From assembly GCA_937896505.1 (NCBI GenBank), contig CALBNP010000196.1, positions 1 to 42,851 on the forward strand: a stretch of DNA of 42,851 nt, in the 5' to 3' direction. The stretch's first letter is position 1. Each line of letters begins with the position of its first letter. The stretch is from an uncultured Bacteroidales bacterium (GTDB taxonomy: Bacteria; Bacteroidota; Bacteroidia; Bacteroidales; F082). Made by a program: the position numbers and the translations under genes. Below, in pieces: positions 22,630 to 32,387 of this stretch. The notes under the pieces are model-generated. The model did no database searches and was not told the origin of the DNA. It saw only the letters and a list, made by a program, of their open reading frames with translations.

Positions 22630-25600
22630 ATGTCAAACGGTCTGCTCCAGAAAATAGAAGCCTTCGCCATGAAGTTCTACCTCAATCGCCTTGTTCAGGG
22701 CGTGTTGGTAGGTGCTGTGCTTTGGATGGTTTTCTTCTTGCTTATCAATGGTTTGGAGTATTTCTCGTGGTTCCCGCCCAAAGGCCGTTTCGTGCTGTTC
22801 CTTTTCCTCTTGCTGGGAAGTGCCTTCGTGCTGGTCTATTATTTCCTCATTCCGCTCGTCAATCTGATTCGTTTCCGCAAGAAGATGTCGGTCGAACAGG
22901 CGGCTATGCTTATCGGTAAGTTCTTTCCTGACATTCAAGATAAATTACTGAATACCATTCAGTTGACAAACGATTTAAAGCACGATTCCGACAACGAGTT
23001 GCTTGCAGCCACCATTGAGCAACGTACCGCAAAACTCTCCCCTATCCGATTCACTGACGCTGTGAATTTGCGTGCCAACCTCAAATATCTCGGCATCTTT
23101 TTCGGACTTTTGGCTGTCGTGTTGCTTTTGGTGATTTTCTTCCCGAAATTTGCCGTTCAACCTACGCAACGTATCGTCAACTATGAACAGACTTTCGAGA
23201 AGCCCCTACCCTATCAGGTTGAAATCCAATCCTATGAGTTGGAGGCCAACCAAGGCTCTGACCTAAAGTTTGATATTGTGGTGACTGGCGAGCGCATTCC
23301 TGATGCGTTCTTCGTGAAGAGCGATTTGGGCCAGCAACTGATGACCAAGAGTACGACCAACGATTTTTCATATACCTTCAAGAATCTTTATAATAGCCTT
23401 GATTTCCAAATGGTTGGTGGCGACTATAAGAGCTTGCCCATCCATATCTCGATTCATCCCAACCCTGCCCTGCTCTCTTATCGGGCTGAGTTGCATTATC
23501 CTGCTTACATTCATCGCGAGAACGAGGTTGCCGAAGCCAAAACGCGCCTCATCGTCCCACAAGGCACCGACCTTAGTTTTCATTTCCTGACGCGCGATGC
23601 ACAACGCGTTTTCGTGGTTTGTGATTCCTTGTCGAATGAGCTTGAAATTGATGGTGATAATTCTGTCTATCAGTTTGTTGCTTCATCGTCAACGCAATTT
23701 GCCTTGCATTTAGAAAATGAATGGAACCAGTCTGTCGAGCCGCTGAATTTCGTTGTCGATGTCCTTCCCGATGCTTACCCTGATATCCGTGTTGAATCGT
23801 TCGATGAAAAGCTTTCGACCGATGTCTTTTTCTCTGGCTTGGCTACCGACGATTATGGCTTCAGCAAGTTGACTTTCAATTGTTTGGTAAAGCAACCGAT
23901 TGAAAAGAACATCGTTTTGCCTGTGGCTTTGGATGTACAACAGACTCGGACTTCGTTTTTCTACCATTTCAATATGGATAGTTTGGGCATCATGCCTGGA
24001 CAAAACATGGAAGTTTTTTTCGAGATTTGGGACAACGATGGTTTCCACGGACCCAAATCGAAGCGTTCGGAGACCTTTACCTATTATAAACCTTCGGAGG
24101 CTGCATTGGATAGCATCGCCGACCAATCGGCCGAAGACATTGCTGAGCGCTTGCAGGAAAAGTCGCAAGAGGCCCAAAAACTGCAGGACGACATCGAAAA
24201 GATGCTTCAAGACCTTATTCAGAAGAAAGACTTGGATTGGTCGGATAAGGAAAAGATGAAGGATCTCATCGAGAAGCAAAACGCTATTCAAGAAGAATGG
24301 AACGAACTTCAAAAAGAACAACAAGAGCTTTCTGATTTCATGAAAGACCATGAACTTGGCAACGAAGAATTGCTCAAGAAACAGGAGCAAATCAATAAAC
24401 TGTTCGAAGAAGTGATTCCAGATGAGATGCAGAAAATGATGGATGAGTTGCAGAAGTTGCTTGACGAGATGCCGCGTGAGCAAATGCAGCAAATGATACA
24501 GGACATCAAGAAGTATAACCAGACGATGCAAGAAATGCTCGACCGAAACCTGAATTTGCTTGAACAGTTGAAGATGGAGAAAGACATTACCGATTTGGCT
24601 GAAAAGCTGAATCAATTGGGTGAAGAATTGCAGAAGCAAGAGCAGGACGATGCAAGTCAGGAAGGGGAGAAGTCGGCACAAGAAGCGCAGGATGAGTTCC
24701 AGAAGATGATGGACGAACTCGACCAGATGATTGAGAAGAACCAAACCTTGAACGACCCGCTCAACCTTGAAAAAGACGAGGTAATGGAAGGTGAAATCAA
24801 CCAGGATTTGGAAGAGGCTGGCGACAGCGAGCAATCGGGCGACCAACAGAAATCGCAGCAGCAGAAACAAAAGGCTGGCCAAAAGATGCAGGAAATGGCC
24901 AACAGCATGATGATGAACATGCAAGGCGGTGGCATGGAACAGCTTGCCGAAGATGCCCATCTGATGCGTATCCTGCTTGAAAATGTGGTTCATTCTTCCC
25001 ACGAGCAAGAAGACTTGTTGTTGCAGGTTGGACAGATGCGCACCGATGACCCATCTTTGGTTGAAAAGATTGTCCGGCAAAAGGAAATCGCCGACAATTT
25101 CGATATGGTCCGCGACTCGCTTCGTAATATGGCCATGCGTCAGCCTATGGTGCAGAATTTCGTCTTTGACGAGTTGCATATCATTGAAAATCAGACTGAT
25201 TTGGCGATGGAAAATCTTAATAACCTTCGTCTTTCGCTGGCTGTCCGCAATCAACAAACGTCTATGATGTCGATGAACAATTTGGCGTTGATGTTGGCCG
25301 AGTCGCTCGAACAGATGGAAAACAGTATGCAGTCGGATGGCATGCCCATGAAAGGCAACAATTCAAAGCCCGGCAAGAAAGGTCAGCAGTCGATGAAAAA
25401 CATGCAGCAGATGCAACAGCAACTTGGTGAACAACTAAAGCAACTGCAGGAACAAATGCAGAAGGGACAAATACCTCAAGGAAGCATGAGCGAAGAGTTT
25501 GCCCGTATGGCTGCTGAGCAGGAAATGTTGCGTCAAGGCATGCAGCAGTTACTGGATGAAATGAAGCAAAACGGTCAGATGGGTGATGATGGCCTGAACC

Positions 25601-25920
25601 AGATTATCAAGGACATGGAAAAACTTGAGGAGGACCTTGTAAACAAGCGTCTGACGCGTCAAACGCTGCAACGCAATCAGGAAATCCTTTCGCGTATGCT
25701 CGAAAGCCAGAAGGCTCAGGAAAAGCGCGACCAAGAAGAAAAACGCAAGTCGAATGAATATAAAGGTAGCAAGTTCGAAAGGCAAATCGATGAACTGTTC
25801 TATGAGCAGCAACTGAAGAAGAACCAAGAGTTCCTGAAGACTCAACCCATCGAATTTGCGCCTTATTATAAATCGAAAATCAACGAATATTACCTCAAGA
25901 AAAATACGCAAACAAAATGA
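22630..25920 (+). CDS. DUF4175 family membrane protein with long Gln/Met-rich coiled coil
   Basis: 1096 residues. Membrane segments lie at about 20-40, 48-72 and 155-173, followed by an extracytoplasmic beta-rich domain (about 190-490) and a very long helical region. From about residue 500 the sequence is dominated by Glu, Gln, Lys and Met (heptad-like QKEQQELSD, EELLKKQEQINKLFEE, then MQQQLGEQLKQLQEQMQKGQ), predicted as coiled coil. DUF4175 is common in Bacteroidota and Proteobacteria but has no assigned function; an envelope scaffold is a guess from structure. It overlaps ybeY by 4 bp (ATGA), so both are probably co-translated. Confidence 0.88.
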   Translation: MSNGLLQKIEAFAMKFYLNRLVQGVLVGAVLWMVFFLLINGLEYFSWFPPKGRFVLFLFLLLGSAFVLVYYFLIPLVNLIRFRKKMSVEQAAMLIGKFFPDIQDKLLNTIQLTNDLKHDSDNELLAATIEQRTAKLSPIRFTDAVNLRANLKYLGIFFGLLAVVLLLVIFFPKFAVQPTQRIVNYEQTFEKPLPYQVEIQSYELEANQGSDLKFDIVVTGERIPDAFFVKSDLGQQLMTKSTTNDFSYTFKNLYNSLDFQMVGGDYKSLPIHISIHPNPALLSYRAELHYPAYIHRENEVAEAKTRLIVPQGTDLSFHFLTRDAQRVFVVCDSLSNELEIDGDNSVYQFVASSSTQFALHLENEWNQSVEPLNFVVDVLPDAYPDIRVESFDEKLSTDVFFSGLATDDYGFSKLTFNCLVKQPIEKNIVLPVALDVQQTRTSFFYHFNMDSLGIMPGQNMEVFFEIWDNDGFHGPKSKRSETFTYYKPSEAALDSIADQSAEDIAERLQEKSQEAQKLQDDIEKMLQDLIQKKDLDWSDKEKMKDLIEKQNAIQEEWNELQKEQQELSDFMKDHELGNEELLKKQEQINKLFEEVIPDEMQKMMDELQKLLDEMPREQMQQMIQDIKKYNQTMQEMLDRNLNLLEQLKMEKDITDLAEKLNQLGEELQKQEQDDASQEGEKSAQEAQDEFQKMMDELDQMIEKNQTLNDPLNLEKDEVMEGEINQDLEEAGDSEQSGDQQKSQQQKQKAGQKMQEMANSMMMNMQGGGMEQLAEDAHLMRILLENVVHSSHEQEDLLLQVGQMRTDDPSLVEKIVRQKEIADNFDMVRDSLRNMAMRQPMVQNFVFDELHIIENQTDLAMENLNNLRLSLAVRNQQTSMMSMNNLALMLAESLEQMENSMQSDGMPMKGNNSKPGKKGQQSMKNMQQMQQQLGEQLKQLQEQMQKGQIPQGSMSEEFARMAAEQEMLRQGMQQLLDEMKQNGQMGDDGLNQIIKDMEKLEEDLVNKRLTRQTLQRNQEILSRMLESQKAQEKRDQEEKRKSNEYKGSKFERQIDELFYEQQLKKNQEFLKTQPIEFAPYYKSKINEYYLKKNTQTK

Positions 25921-26336
25921 TTCGTTTTCAGACCATTGATGTAATGATGCCCAACATCGAGCAAGCCAAGGTGAAATCGTGGATTGAGTCCGTGATCGAA
26001 GCCAACGGCAAAAGGGTAGGGGAGTTGTACTATTATTTTTGTAGCGATGATAAATTGTTGGAAATCAATAATCAACGCTTGGGCCACGATTTTTATACGG
26101 ATATTTGCACGTTTCCGCTCACCGATTGTGAAACCATCGTTTCGAGCGAGTTTTGCATTAGCCTCGACCGTGTAGCCGAGAATTGCCTGACCTTCGGACG
26201 CAGTTTCCAGAGCGAATTGCATCGTGTCATCATTCATGGTGTCCTTCATCTTGTCGGTTTCGATGACCTTACTGAAGAAGATGAAAAAGAGATGCGGCAG
26301 CAGGAGGAAAAATGTCTTGATATTTTATTTAAATAA
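25917..26336 (+). CDS. ybeY: Endoribonuclease YbeY (rRNA maturation)
   Basis: 139 residues. YbeY is a metal-dependent RNase used in 16S rRNA 3'-end maturation and ribosome quality control. The metal motif normally reads H-x3-H-x5-H. Here HGVLHLVGFDD gives His107, His111 and then Asp117 in the third position. Bacteroidota homologues often lack the third histidine, so this is probably a lineage form rather than a defect. The motif is followed by the usual EEDEKEMRQQEE tail. The start codon overlaps the DUF4175 stop. Confidence 0.92.
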   Translation: MIRFQTIDVMMPNIEQAKVKSWIESVIEANGKRVGELYYYFCSDDKLLEINNQRLGHDFYTDICTFPLTDCETIVSSEFCISLDRVAENCLTFGRSFQSELHRVIIHGVLHLVGFDDLTEEDEKEMRQQEEKCLDILFK

Positions 26337-26361
26337 TTGAATGTCAATAAAATAAATATAA

Positions 26362-26377
26362 TGTTTCTCGTGAAACA
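26362..26377. promoter_or_regulatory. parS-like palindrome upstream of mnmG
   Basis: TGTTTCTCGTGAAACA differs from the widely conserved ParB site TGTTNCACGTGAAACA at one position. It lies 13-28 bp upstream of the mnmG ATG. In RNA it could also form a 6-bp hairpin with a 4-nt loop, so a leader element is an alternative. Confidence 0.5.
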
Positions 26378-26389
26378 AAGAAGTTAGAA

Positions 26390-28264
26390 ATGATTTTTGA
26401 GAAGTATGACATAATAGTGGTGGGTGCCGGTCATGCTGGCTGTGAAGCCGCTGCTGCCGCCGCCAATTTGGGCAGTAAGGTGCTCTTGGTCACTATGGAT
26501 TTGAGGTTGTTCGCGTCCATGTCGTGCAATCCTGCCATGGGTGGCATTGCAAAGGGACAAATCGTCCGCGAAATTGATGCTCTCGGTGGTTATGCTGGCA
26601 TTGTGGCTGACCGCACAATGATTCAGTTCCGGATGCTGAACAAGTCGAAAGGTCCTGCCATGTGGAGTCCACGTTGCCAAAGCGACAAGATGATGTTCTC
26701 GGCTGAATGGCGTAGTCTATTGGAAAAGACCCCCAATCTCGACTTTTGGCAAGATTCAGTCGTCGGACTTTTGGCTGAAGGCGACCAAATCAAAGGCGTG
26801 CGTACCCTGATGGGCGGTGACATCGAAAGCAAGGCGGTCATTCTTACCAATGGCACTTTCCTCAACGGATTGATTCATATCGGTGAACAACACTTTTCTG
26901 GAGGCCGTATGGGCGAGGTTGCCAGTCACGGCATCACCGAACAGCTGAAGGAAATGGGTTTTGAAGCCAAGAGACTGAAAACCGGAACTCCTGTCCGCGT
27001 TGATGGCCGCACTATTGATTTCTCGCGACTTATCGAACAAAAAGGCGATGAAGAAGTGACAGGTTTCTCTTACAACGAGCCTTTCAGAATCACCAAGCAG
27101 CGCAGTTGCTGGATTGCCCATACTTCGCTACAGGTGCACGAAACCTTGCGTAAAGGCTTCAAATATTCCCCTATGTTCAATGGCCGCATCCAAGGTGTCG
27201 GACCGCGTTATTGCCCGAGCATCGAGGATAAGATTGAGCGTTTCGCAGGAAAAGATTCTCATCAGCTCTTTGTGGAACCTGAAGGCTGGACGACGGAGGA
27301 ATATTATATCAATGGTTTTAGTTCTTCTTTGCCTGATTATATCCAATATGAGGCCTTGCGCCAGATTGAAGGCTTCGAGAACGCTAAGATTTACCGCTCG
27401 GGCTATGCCATCGAATATGACTATTTTCCGCCTGAACAACTCAAACACTCACTTGAGACGCGGTTGATGCATGGCTTGTTCTTCGCAGGCCAAATCAATG
27501 GAACCACGGGTTATGAAGAAGCGGGTTGCCAAGGTCTGATGGCTGGCATCAATGCGCATCAACTGATTAACGACAAGGAGCCTTTGGTGCTATCGCGTTC
27601 CGAGGCTTATATTGGAGTTTTAATTGATGACTTAATTACCAAAGGTGTCGATGAGCCTTACAGAATGTTTACTAGTCGCGCTGAATATCGTATCTTGTTG
27701 CGGCAAGACAATGCCGACTCACGACTTACTGAAATGTCGTACAAGCTTGGACTGGCCAAGGAAGACCGCTATCAGCATTATCTCGACAAAAAGCAGAGGG
27801 TAGAGGAAATTCAGGAATTTTTGAAATCCAATTCGGTTTCTCCTGACCAAATCAATGGATTGCTGGAACAAAAAGATTCTGCCGCTATCGACCAAAAGGC
27901 GAAGATGGCCTATCTCTTGCTGCGTCCACAGTTGAATCTCTTTGAGATGGTGGAACATCTCGATGTGTTGAGAGAAAAGTATGATTTGAACGACCGTTTC
28001 ACGCGCGAATGCCTCGAAGAAGCCGAAATTCTCATCAAATATGAAGGATATATTGAGAAAGAACGTGAATTGGCCGATAAATTGAACCGACTCGAAAACG
28101 TGAAATTGCCTGCTGATTTCGATTTCCATACCTTGACTTCGCTTTCCTACGAATCGAGAGAGAAGCTGAATCGTTATAAGCCAGAAACACTGGGTCAAGC
28201 CTCACGAATCAGTGGGATTTCACCAGCTGATATTTCTGTATTGGCCATATTTTTAGGAAGATAG
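26390..28264 (+). CDS. mnmG: tRNA uridine-5-carboxymethylaminomethyl modification enzyme MnmG (GidA)
   Basis: 624 residues, full length. With MnmE it builds the cmnm5 modification on U34 of several tRNAs, using FAD. The FAD-binding N-terminus IIVVGAGHAGCEAAAAAANLG (9-29), the SCNPAMGGIAKGQIVREIDALGG block and the C-terminal EAGCQGLMAGINA and FTSRAEYRILLRQDNAD segments are diagnostic. It lies in the order DUF4175-ybeY-mnmG, which is familiar from Bacteroidales. Two palindromes close to the ParB consensus flank it on either side. Confidence 0.97.
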   Translation: MIFEKYDIIVVGAGHAGCEAAAAAANLGSKVLLVTMDLRLFASMSCNPAMGGIAKGQIVREIDALGGYAGIVADRTMIQFRMLNKSKGPAMWSPRCQSDKMMFSAEWRSLLEKTPNLDFWQDSVVGLLAEGDQIKGVRTLMGGDIESKAVILTNGTFLNGLIHIGEQHFSGGRMGEVASHGITEQLKEMGFEAKRLKTGTPVRVDGRTIDFSRLIEQKGDEEVTGFSYNEPFRITKQRSCWIAHTSLQVHETLRKGFKYSPMFNGRIQGVGPRYCPSIEDKIERFAGKDSHQLFVEPEGWTTEEYYINGFSSSLPDYIQYEALRQIEGFENAKIYRSGYAIEYDYFPPEQLKHSLETRLMHGLFFAGQINGTTGYEEAGCQGLMAGINAHQLINDKEPLVLSRSEAYIGVLIDDLITKGVDEPYRMFTSRAEYRILLRQDNADSRLTEMSYKLGLAKEDRYQHYLDKKQRVEEIQEFLKSNSVSPDQINGLLEQKDSAAIDQKAKMAYLLLRPQLNLFEMVEHLDVLREKYDLNDRFTRECLEEAEILIKYEGYIEKERELADKLNRLENVKLPADFDFHTLTSLSYESREKLNRYKPETLGQASRISGISPADISVLAIFLGR

Positions 28265-28270
28265 CTTTAT

Positions 28271-28286
28271 TGTTTCACATGAAACC
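28271..28286. promoter_or_regulatory. Second parS-like palindrome, downstream of mnmG
   Basis: TGTTTCACATGAAACC, with two mismatches to the ParB consensus TGTTNCACGTGAAACA. It begins 7 bp after the mnmG stop. If the next gene starts at 28297 it sits at -26 to -11, nearly the same position as the first site relative to mnmG (-28 to -13). Confidence 0.4.
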
Positions 28287-28296
28287 CTTACAAACG

Positions 28297-29181
28297 ATGA
28301 ATACAAAATGTCCATGGTGCGGAAGTGAAAATTCTCACTTGCATCTTCAACTGAAAGACTATTTCCTGACTCAAGAGCCATTCGAGATTGTTGAATGCGA
28401 TGATTGTCATTTGCTTTATACAACACCTCGTCCGGCTGCTGATGAGATTGGTAAATATTATCAATCGGAGAATTATTACAGCCATCAGGAAAATAAGAAA
28501 GGCTTTGTTCCAAGGCTTTATGAGGCCATTAAAAGAGTCAATATTAAGCATAAATTTGAGATTGCAACCGAAGGAATGGACTCTGATTGTGGAAGAAGAA
28601 TCCTTGAAATAGGTTGCGGTGTGGGTGATTTTTTGCATTATGCGGAACAAAAGGGTTGGGAGTGCTATGGTGCTGAACCATCGGATGATGCTGTGAAAAT
28701 ATTGCGTACAAAATCAAATGCTGAAATCGTAAAACCCGAGCAGATTGAAACTTTCCCTGATGCGTCCTTCGACTTGATATGCATGTGGCATGTGCTTGAG
28801 CATGTTGATAATCTTAGGTGGCAAATTGCCCAGCTGAAGCGATTAGTGAAACCAAACGGAAGAATTGTAATCGCCCTGCCAAATTACCTGTCATACGATG
28901 CCAAGTATTATAGAGAGAAATGGGCTGCCTACGATGTGCCTCGCCATTTGAATCATTTTAGTCAAGAGTTTATGCGTAATAAATTGCTAATCAATGGTTT
29001 AAAATATGTAAAATCTGAAAAGCTAGTTTGGGATTCTTACTATATTTCCTACTTGAGCGAACAATATTGCCATCATAATTTGGCTTTGATGCGCGGTTTT
29101 TGGCGTGGATTTGTTTCCAATCTGAAGGCTCGAAAATCCGGTCAATATTCGAGTTTGGTCTATGTGTTTGAAAACGCTTGA
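28297..29181 (+). CDS. SAM-dependent methyltransferase with N-terminal zinc ribbon
   Basis: 294 residues from ATG 28297; ATG 28279 and TTG 28270 in the same frame would add 6 or 9 residues but lie within the palindrome. A Cys4 zinc ribbon (CPWCGSEN and CDDCHL) leads into a class I methyltransferase domain with motif I ILEIGCGVGDFL, the acidic AEPS loop and motif IV-like FDLICMWHVLEHV. The ribbon-plus-Methyltransf_23 layout is common in glycan and natural-product clusters. The substrate is unknown. Possible roles are capping of surface polysaccharide or modification of a small molecule. Confidence 0.85.
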   Translation: MNTKCPWCGSENSHLHLQLKDYFLTQEPFEIVECDDCHLLYTTPRPAADEIGKYYQSENYYSHQENKKGFVPRLYEAIKRVNIKHKFEIATEGMDSDCGRRILEIGCGVGDFLHYAEQKGWECYGAEPSDDAVKILRTKSNAEIVKPEQIETFPDASFDLICMWHVLEHVDNLRWQIAQLKRLVKPNGRIVIALPNYLSYDAKYYREKWAAYDVPRHLNHFSQEFMRNKLLINGLKYVKSEKLVWDSYYISYLSEQYCHHNLALMRGFWRGFVSNLKARKSGQYSSLVYVFENA

Positions 29182-29317
29182 TTTGCCCATTTCTGAAAAT
29201 TGGTGCTTTTTAGCCCTTTTGCCGCATTTTTGATATATTTTGGTAAAGTACTTCGATTTGTCATTAAAATCCTCAAATTTCATTTGTTTTTATAATTAAC
29301 TGTATTTCAATATAATA

Positions 29318-32300
29318 ATGGAAAATCTAAAAATCACTCGAAGTTTTGGCTTGGTCATGATGGGAGTGGCTGCTGTGTTGGCCTTGTTTTTCGGCTTTGG
29401 CCTTCATTATGCTTCGAACACTGACGTTTTCCTTGGCGAGATTCAGAAATCGGTTCTGAACACTGAAAAGGAAATTGACTTGTGTACTACTTTGCCTAGT
29501 TATTTCCCAAAATATGATGAAGAAAAGCTGAATCTCATTGTTTTCAAAGGTGATTCTTTGGTGTATTGGAATACCAATCAGGTAGGACCGAAATTGATTC
29601 GTCGGCGTGTGCCGCTTGAATCGGATACCATTTGCAATCTCCTTTGTGGCGATTTTTTGGTTCGTTCTTTTGCAAAAGATGACTTTTCCTATTATGTGTT
29701 TAAGTTGATAAATTCTACTTATTCTATTGAAAATGAATATTTTGAGAATCATTTTGAACTTTTTCCCTTTGTGCTTGATGTAGAGCTCAAATTTGGTGCC
29801 GACCCCTCGGTTGGCTTTCCTATTTTTAATAGTCGAAATGATGTTTTGACCTATTGCTCGATTTCGCCAAATCCTTCAGTGAAACCGGTTTACAAGCATA
29901 TCATCTTTATTGCACTCATTGGTTTCTTCTTGGTTGGCTTGATTTTGTTTATCGCATCCTTCTTGTCTGTCCAGTTGTTTTTTTCGCGTTTTCGCAGGAT
30001 TGATCACCCGTTTGCTTTTGAGTTCGGCATCTTGGCCGTATTGCTTCTTTCGATGCTTGGCACCTATTTGTATTACCATTATCAATCGAAGCGCGAAGAT
30101 GAAATGATGATTGAAAGTGCACAGCGTTTGACCGTGAAACGTGATTCCAGTTTTGAGGATTCATTTGTCGATTTTCAATATAAATTGCAGAATGACAATA
30201 ATTTGCGTGAAATGATTTTCGACGAAAGCAATGTCTTGGCCGATGTTGTTTTGGGATATACAAAGAATCTTCTTTTCGATGATAACATGAAGGCTTATAC
30301 GACCTCGCTAACCATTTATTCGCCAGGTGAGGAAATCACGATTCAACCTGAGGAAATTGTTGTGGATTGTGAGAAATATTTTGCCGATATTCTTGCCAAC
30401 AATCGGAGCGAAAAGATTAGCGATAATTTGTATTTCATCGATTATTATACCTTGGATCCCAATTATTTAGGTATGGTCGATGTGATGTCTTTAGATAGTT
30501 TGGTGACTCGCACCCTATATTTCGAGTTCTATAGGCCGATTGCTCCTGAAGGTTTCGGTTTCCCGAAAATGTTGAAAGACCGTAACTCGTTGGTTGTCGA
30601 TGACATTTCGGTGGCCTGCTATCGCGATACGTTGCTGGTTTATAAGAATGGCCGCTATCTCTTCCCAAGTTTCTTGGGCGATTTGGAGGTTGAGGGCAAC
30701 CAGTTCAAGATGAGTGAAAACGACAAGTTGTATGCCTTGCCCTATGGCGAAAACGACACTTTGGTGATTAGTGTCCCACGCAAAAGCTGGTCGGAGATAA
30801 CGGCTCCGTTTGGTGTCATCTTCTTGGCTCTTCTTGTGCCTTTTACCTTGATTTGCCTGTTGCTGCGGCCCAAACACAATCAAAAGCATAGCAGCCTTCG
30901 TCGCAAGTTGCGCGCTTTGGTGCTGTGGAGTCTGGTGATATCGTTCTTTGCCGTGGGGCCTGTCTCGGTGATTTACATGCGCAGTCTTTACAACCAAAAG
31001 ACCTCAACGAGCCAGTTTGAGACCATCCGCACGCTTTCGCTCGAAATGCAGAACGACCTTGACTTTGAGCGGCTTTTTGCCCTCAATTCGCGTGAAACCT
31101 GGTCGGAAATCCTACACAATTATTCCTCTACGTTTTTCACCGATTTGAACCTCTATGGCACCGACGGACGCCTTATCGCGACGACGCGCGAAGAGATTTA
31201 CGACCATTTCCTGCAAGCGCCTTTGATGAATGCCGAGGCTTTCAAGCACATGAACACCAACAAGGCTTTGTATTACATTCACGATGAAATGCTCGGCACG
31301 GCAAGCTACGAATCGGCTTACGTGCCTCTGACCGACCCTAACGGCAATCCATGGGCCTATCTGAACACGCCTTTCTTTACGAGTAAGGCTGATTTGCATC
31401 GCGAAATTGTGAACTATGTGCTCACTTACCTCAATATCATCTTGTTGCTTCTCGGTGTTGCCTTGATTTTCGTTTTGGGAATCACGCGACGGTTGACCAA
31501 ACCTCTGCAATTGATTCAAAACAAGATGCGCGAGGTGAAAATCGACCGACCCAACGAGACGATTGATTGGCATAGCAACGATGAACTTGGTGCATTAATC
31601 GAACAATACAACGACCTGGTGGTGAAATTGGAACAAAGTGCTGCCGAATTGCAGCGTACCACAACCGAATCAGCGTGGCGCGGTGTGGCTCGTCAAGTGG
31701 CTCACGAAATCAAGAACTCGCTGACGCCGATGCGCCTCAGCCTGCAGCTTTTGCAGCGTTCCGTTGATAGTGGCACCGAAAATATGGATGAACGCATCAA
31801 GCGAACTTCCGACACATTGATTGAGCAAATCGATGCACTTTCCGATATCGCTTCGTCGTTCTCATCCTATGCCAAATTGCCTGAAAACGACCCCAAACCC
31901 TTGGATTTGGCCGAACTGGTAGGCAATGTCGTTAATCTATACAATAGTTCTGAAAACATTGCTTTCTCTTATGATTTCGACCCAAATCAAGACCACAATT
32001 TCCTTGGCGACAAGACCAATCTGAACAGTGCTATCAGTAATGTCATCAAGAACTCGGTTCAGGCTATTGGCCCGAAATCGGATGGTAGGATTGATGTCAG
32101 CCTAATGGCTAGCGAACAGAAGTATTTGATTTCAATCAGAGACAATGGCCGAGGTATCAAGGAAGAAGACAAGAAACAGGTTTTCCTGCCCAATTTCACT
32201 ACCAAAACGAATGGCTCAGGTGTTGGCTTGTCACTGACTTACAATATTATACAAAGTGCAGGTGGACGCATAACGTTTGAGAGTCAAGAAGGTGAGGGAA

Positions 32301-32344
32301 CGGTTTTTGTTATTGAATTATTCAAAAAAGACAAGAGAGAATAA
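29318..32344 (+). CDS. NtrY-like membrane sensor histidine kinase
   Basis: 1008 residues, large for the family. Membrane helices lie near 13-31, 192-215, 236-254, 497-517, 530-553 and 705-725. A HAMP-like linker (ITRRLTKPLQLIQNKMREVK) precedes the phosphoacceptor motif AHEIKNSLTPMRLSLQ with His796. The ATPase domain shows the N box NAISNVIKNSVQAIG (from 903), DNGRGI and the glycine-rich NGSGVGLSLTY (about 966). It should autophosphorylate and pass phosphate to a response regulator, but none is encoded in the window. The 136-bp gap before it contains no feature I can support beyond AT-rich sequence. Confidence 0.92.
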   Translation: MENLKITRSFGLVMMGVAAVLALFFGFGLHYASNTDVFLGEIQKSVLNTEKEIDLCTTLPSYFPKYDEEKLNLIVFKGDSLVYWNTNQVGPKLIRRRVPLESDTICNLLCGDFLVRSFAKDDFSYYVFKLINSTYSIENEYFENHFELFPFVLDVELKFGADPSVGFPIFNSRNDVLTYCSISPNPSVKPVYKHIIFIALIGFFLVGLILFIASFLSVQLFFSRFRRIDHPFAFEFGILAVLLLSMLGTYLYYHYQSKREDEMMIESAQRLTVKRDSSFEDSFVDFQYKLQNDNNLREMIFDESNVLADVVLGYTKNLLFDDNMKAYTTSLTIYSPGEEITIQPEEIVVDCEKYFADILANNRSEKISDNLYFIDYYTLDPNYLGMVDVMSLDSLVTRTLYFEFYRPIAPEGFGFPKMLKDRNSLVVDDISVACYRDTLLVYKNGRYLFPSFLGDLEVEGNQFKMSENDKLYALPYGENDTLVISVPRKSWSEITAPFGVIFLALLVPFTLICLLLRPKHNQKHSSLRRKLRALVLWSLVISFFAVGPVSVIYMRSLYNQKTSTSQFETIRTLSLEMQNDLDFERLFALNSRETWSEILHNYSSTFFTDLNLYGTDGRLIATTREEIYDHFLQAPLMNAEAFKHMNTNKALYYIHDEMLGTASYESAYVPLTDPNGNPWAYLNTPFFTSKADLHREIVNYVLTYLNIILLLLGVALIFVLGITRRLTKPLQLIQNKMREVKIDRPNETIDWHSNDELGALIEQYNDLVVKLEQSAAELQRTTTESAWRGVARQVAHEIKNSLTPMRLSLQLLQRSVDSGTENMDERIKRTSDTLIEQIDALSDIASSFSSYAKLPENDPKPLDLAELVGNVVNLYNSSENIAFSYDFDPNQDHNFLGDKTNLNSAISNVIKNSVQAIGPKSDGRIDVSLMASEQKYLISIRDNGRGIKEEDKKQVFLPNFTTKTNGSGVGLSLTYNIIQSAGGRITFESQEGEGTVFVIELFKKDKRE

Positions 32345-32354
32345 ATAATAATCC

Positions 32355-32362
32355 TATTTTTG
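32355..32362 (+). promoter_or_regulatory. -7 box upstream of the flippase
   Basis: TATTTTTG followed by CG, 25 bp before the flippase ATG and just after the kinase stop. No clear -33 TTTG is present at the right distance. Confidence 0.45.
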
Positions 32363-32387
32363 CGTTTAGGAAGAAAAAGGAAAGAAT

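Noticed and set aside
23710..25257. 515-codon open frame on the minus strand opposite DUF4175
   Set aside because: It is Leu/Phe/His-rich low-complexity sequence, the expected complement of a Gln/Glu/Lys-rich coiled coil. No domain or start context is seen.
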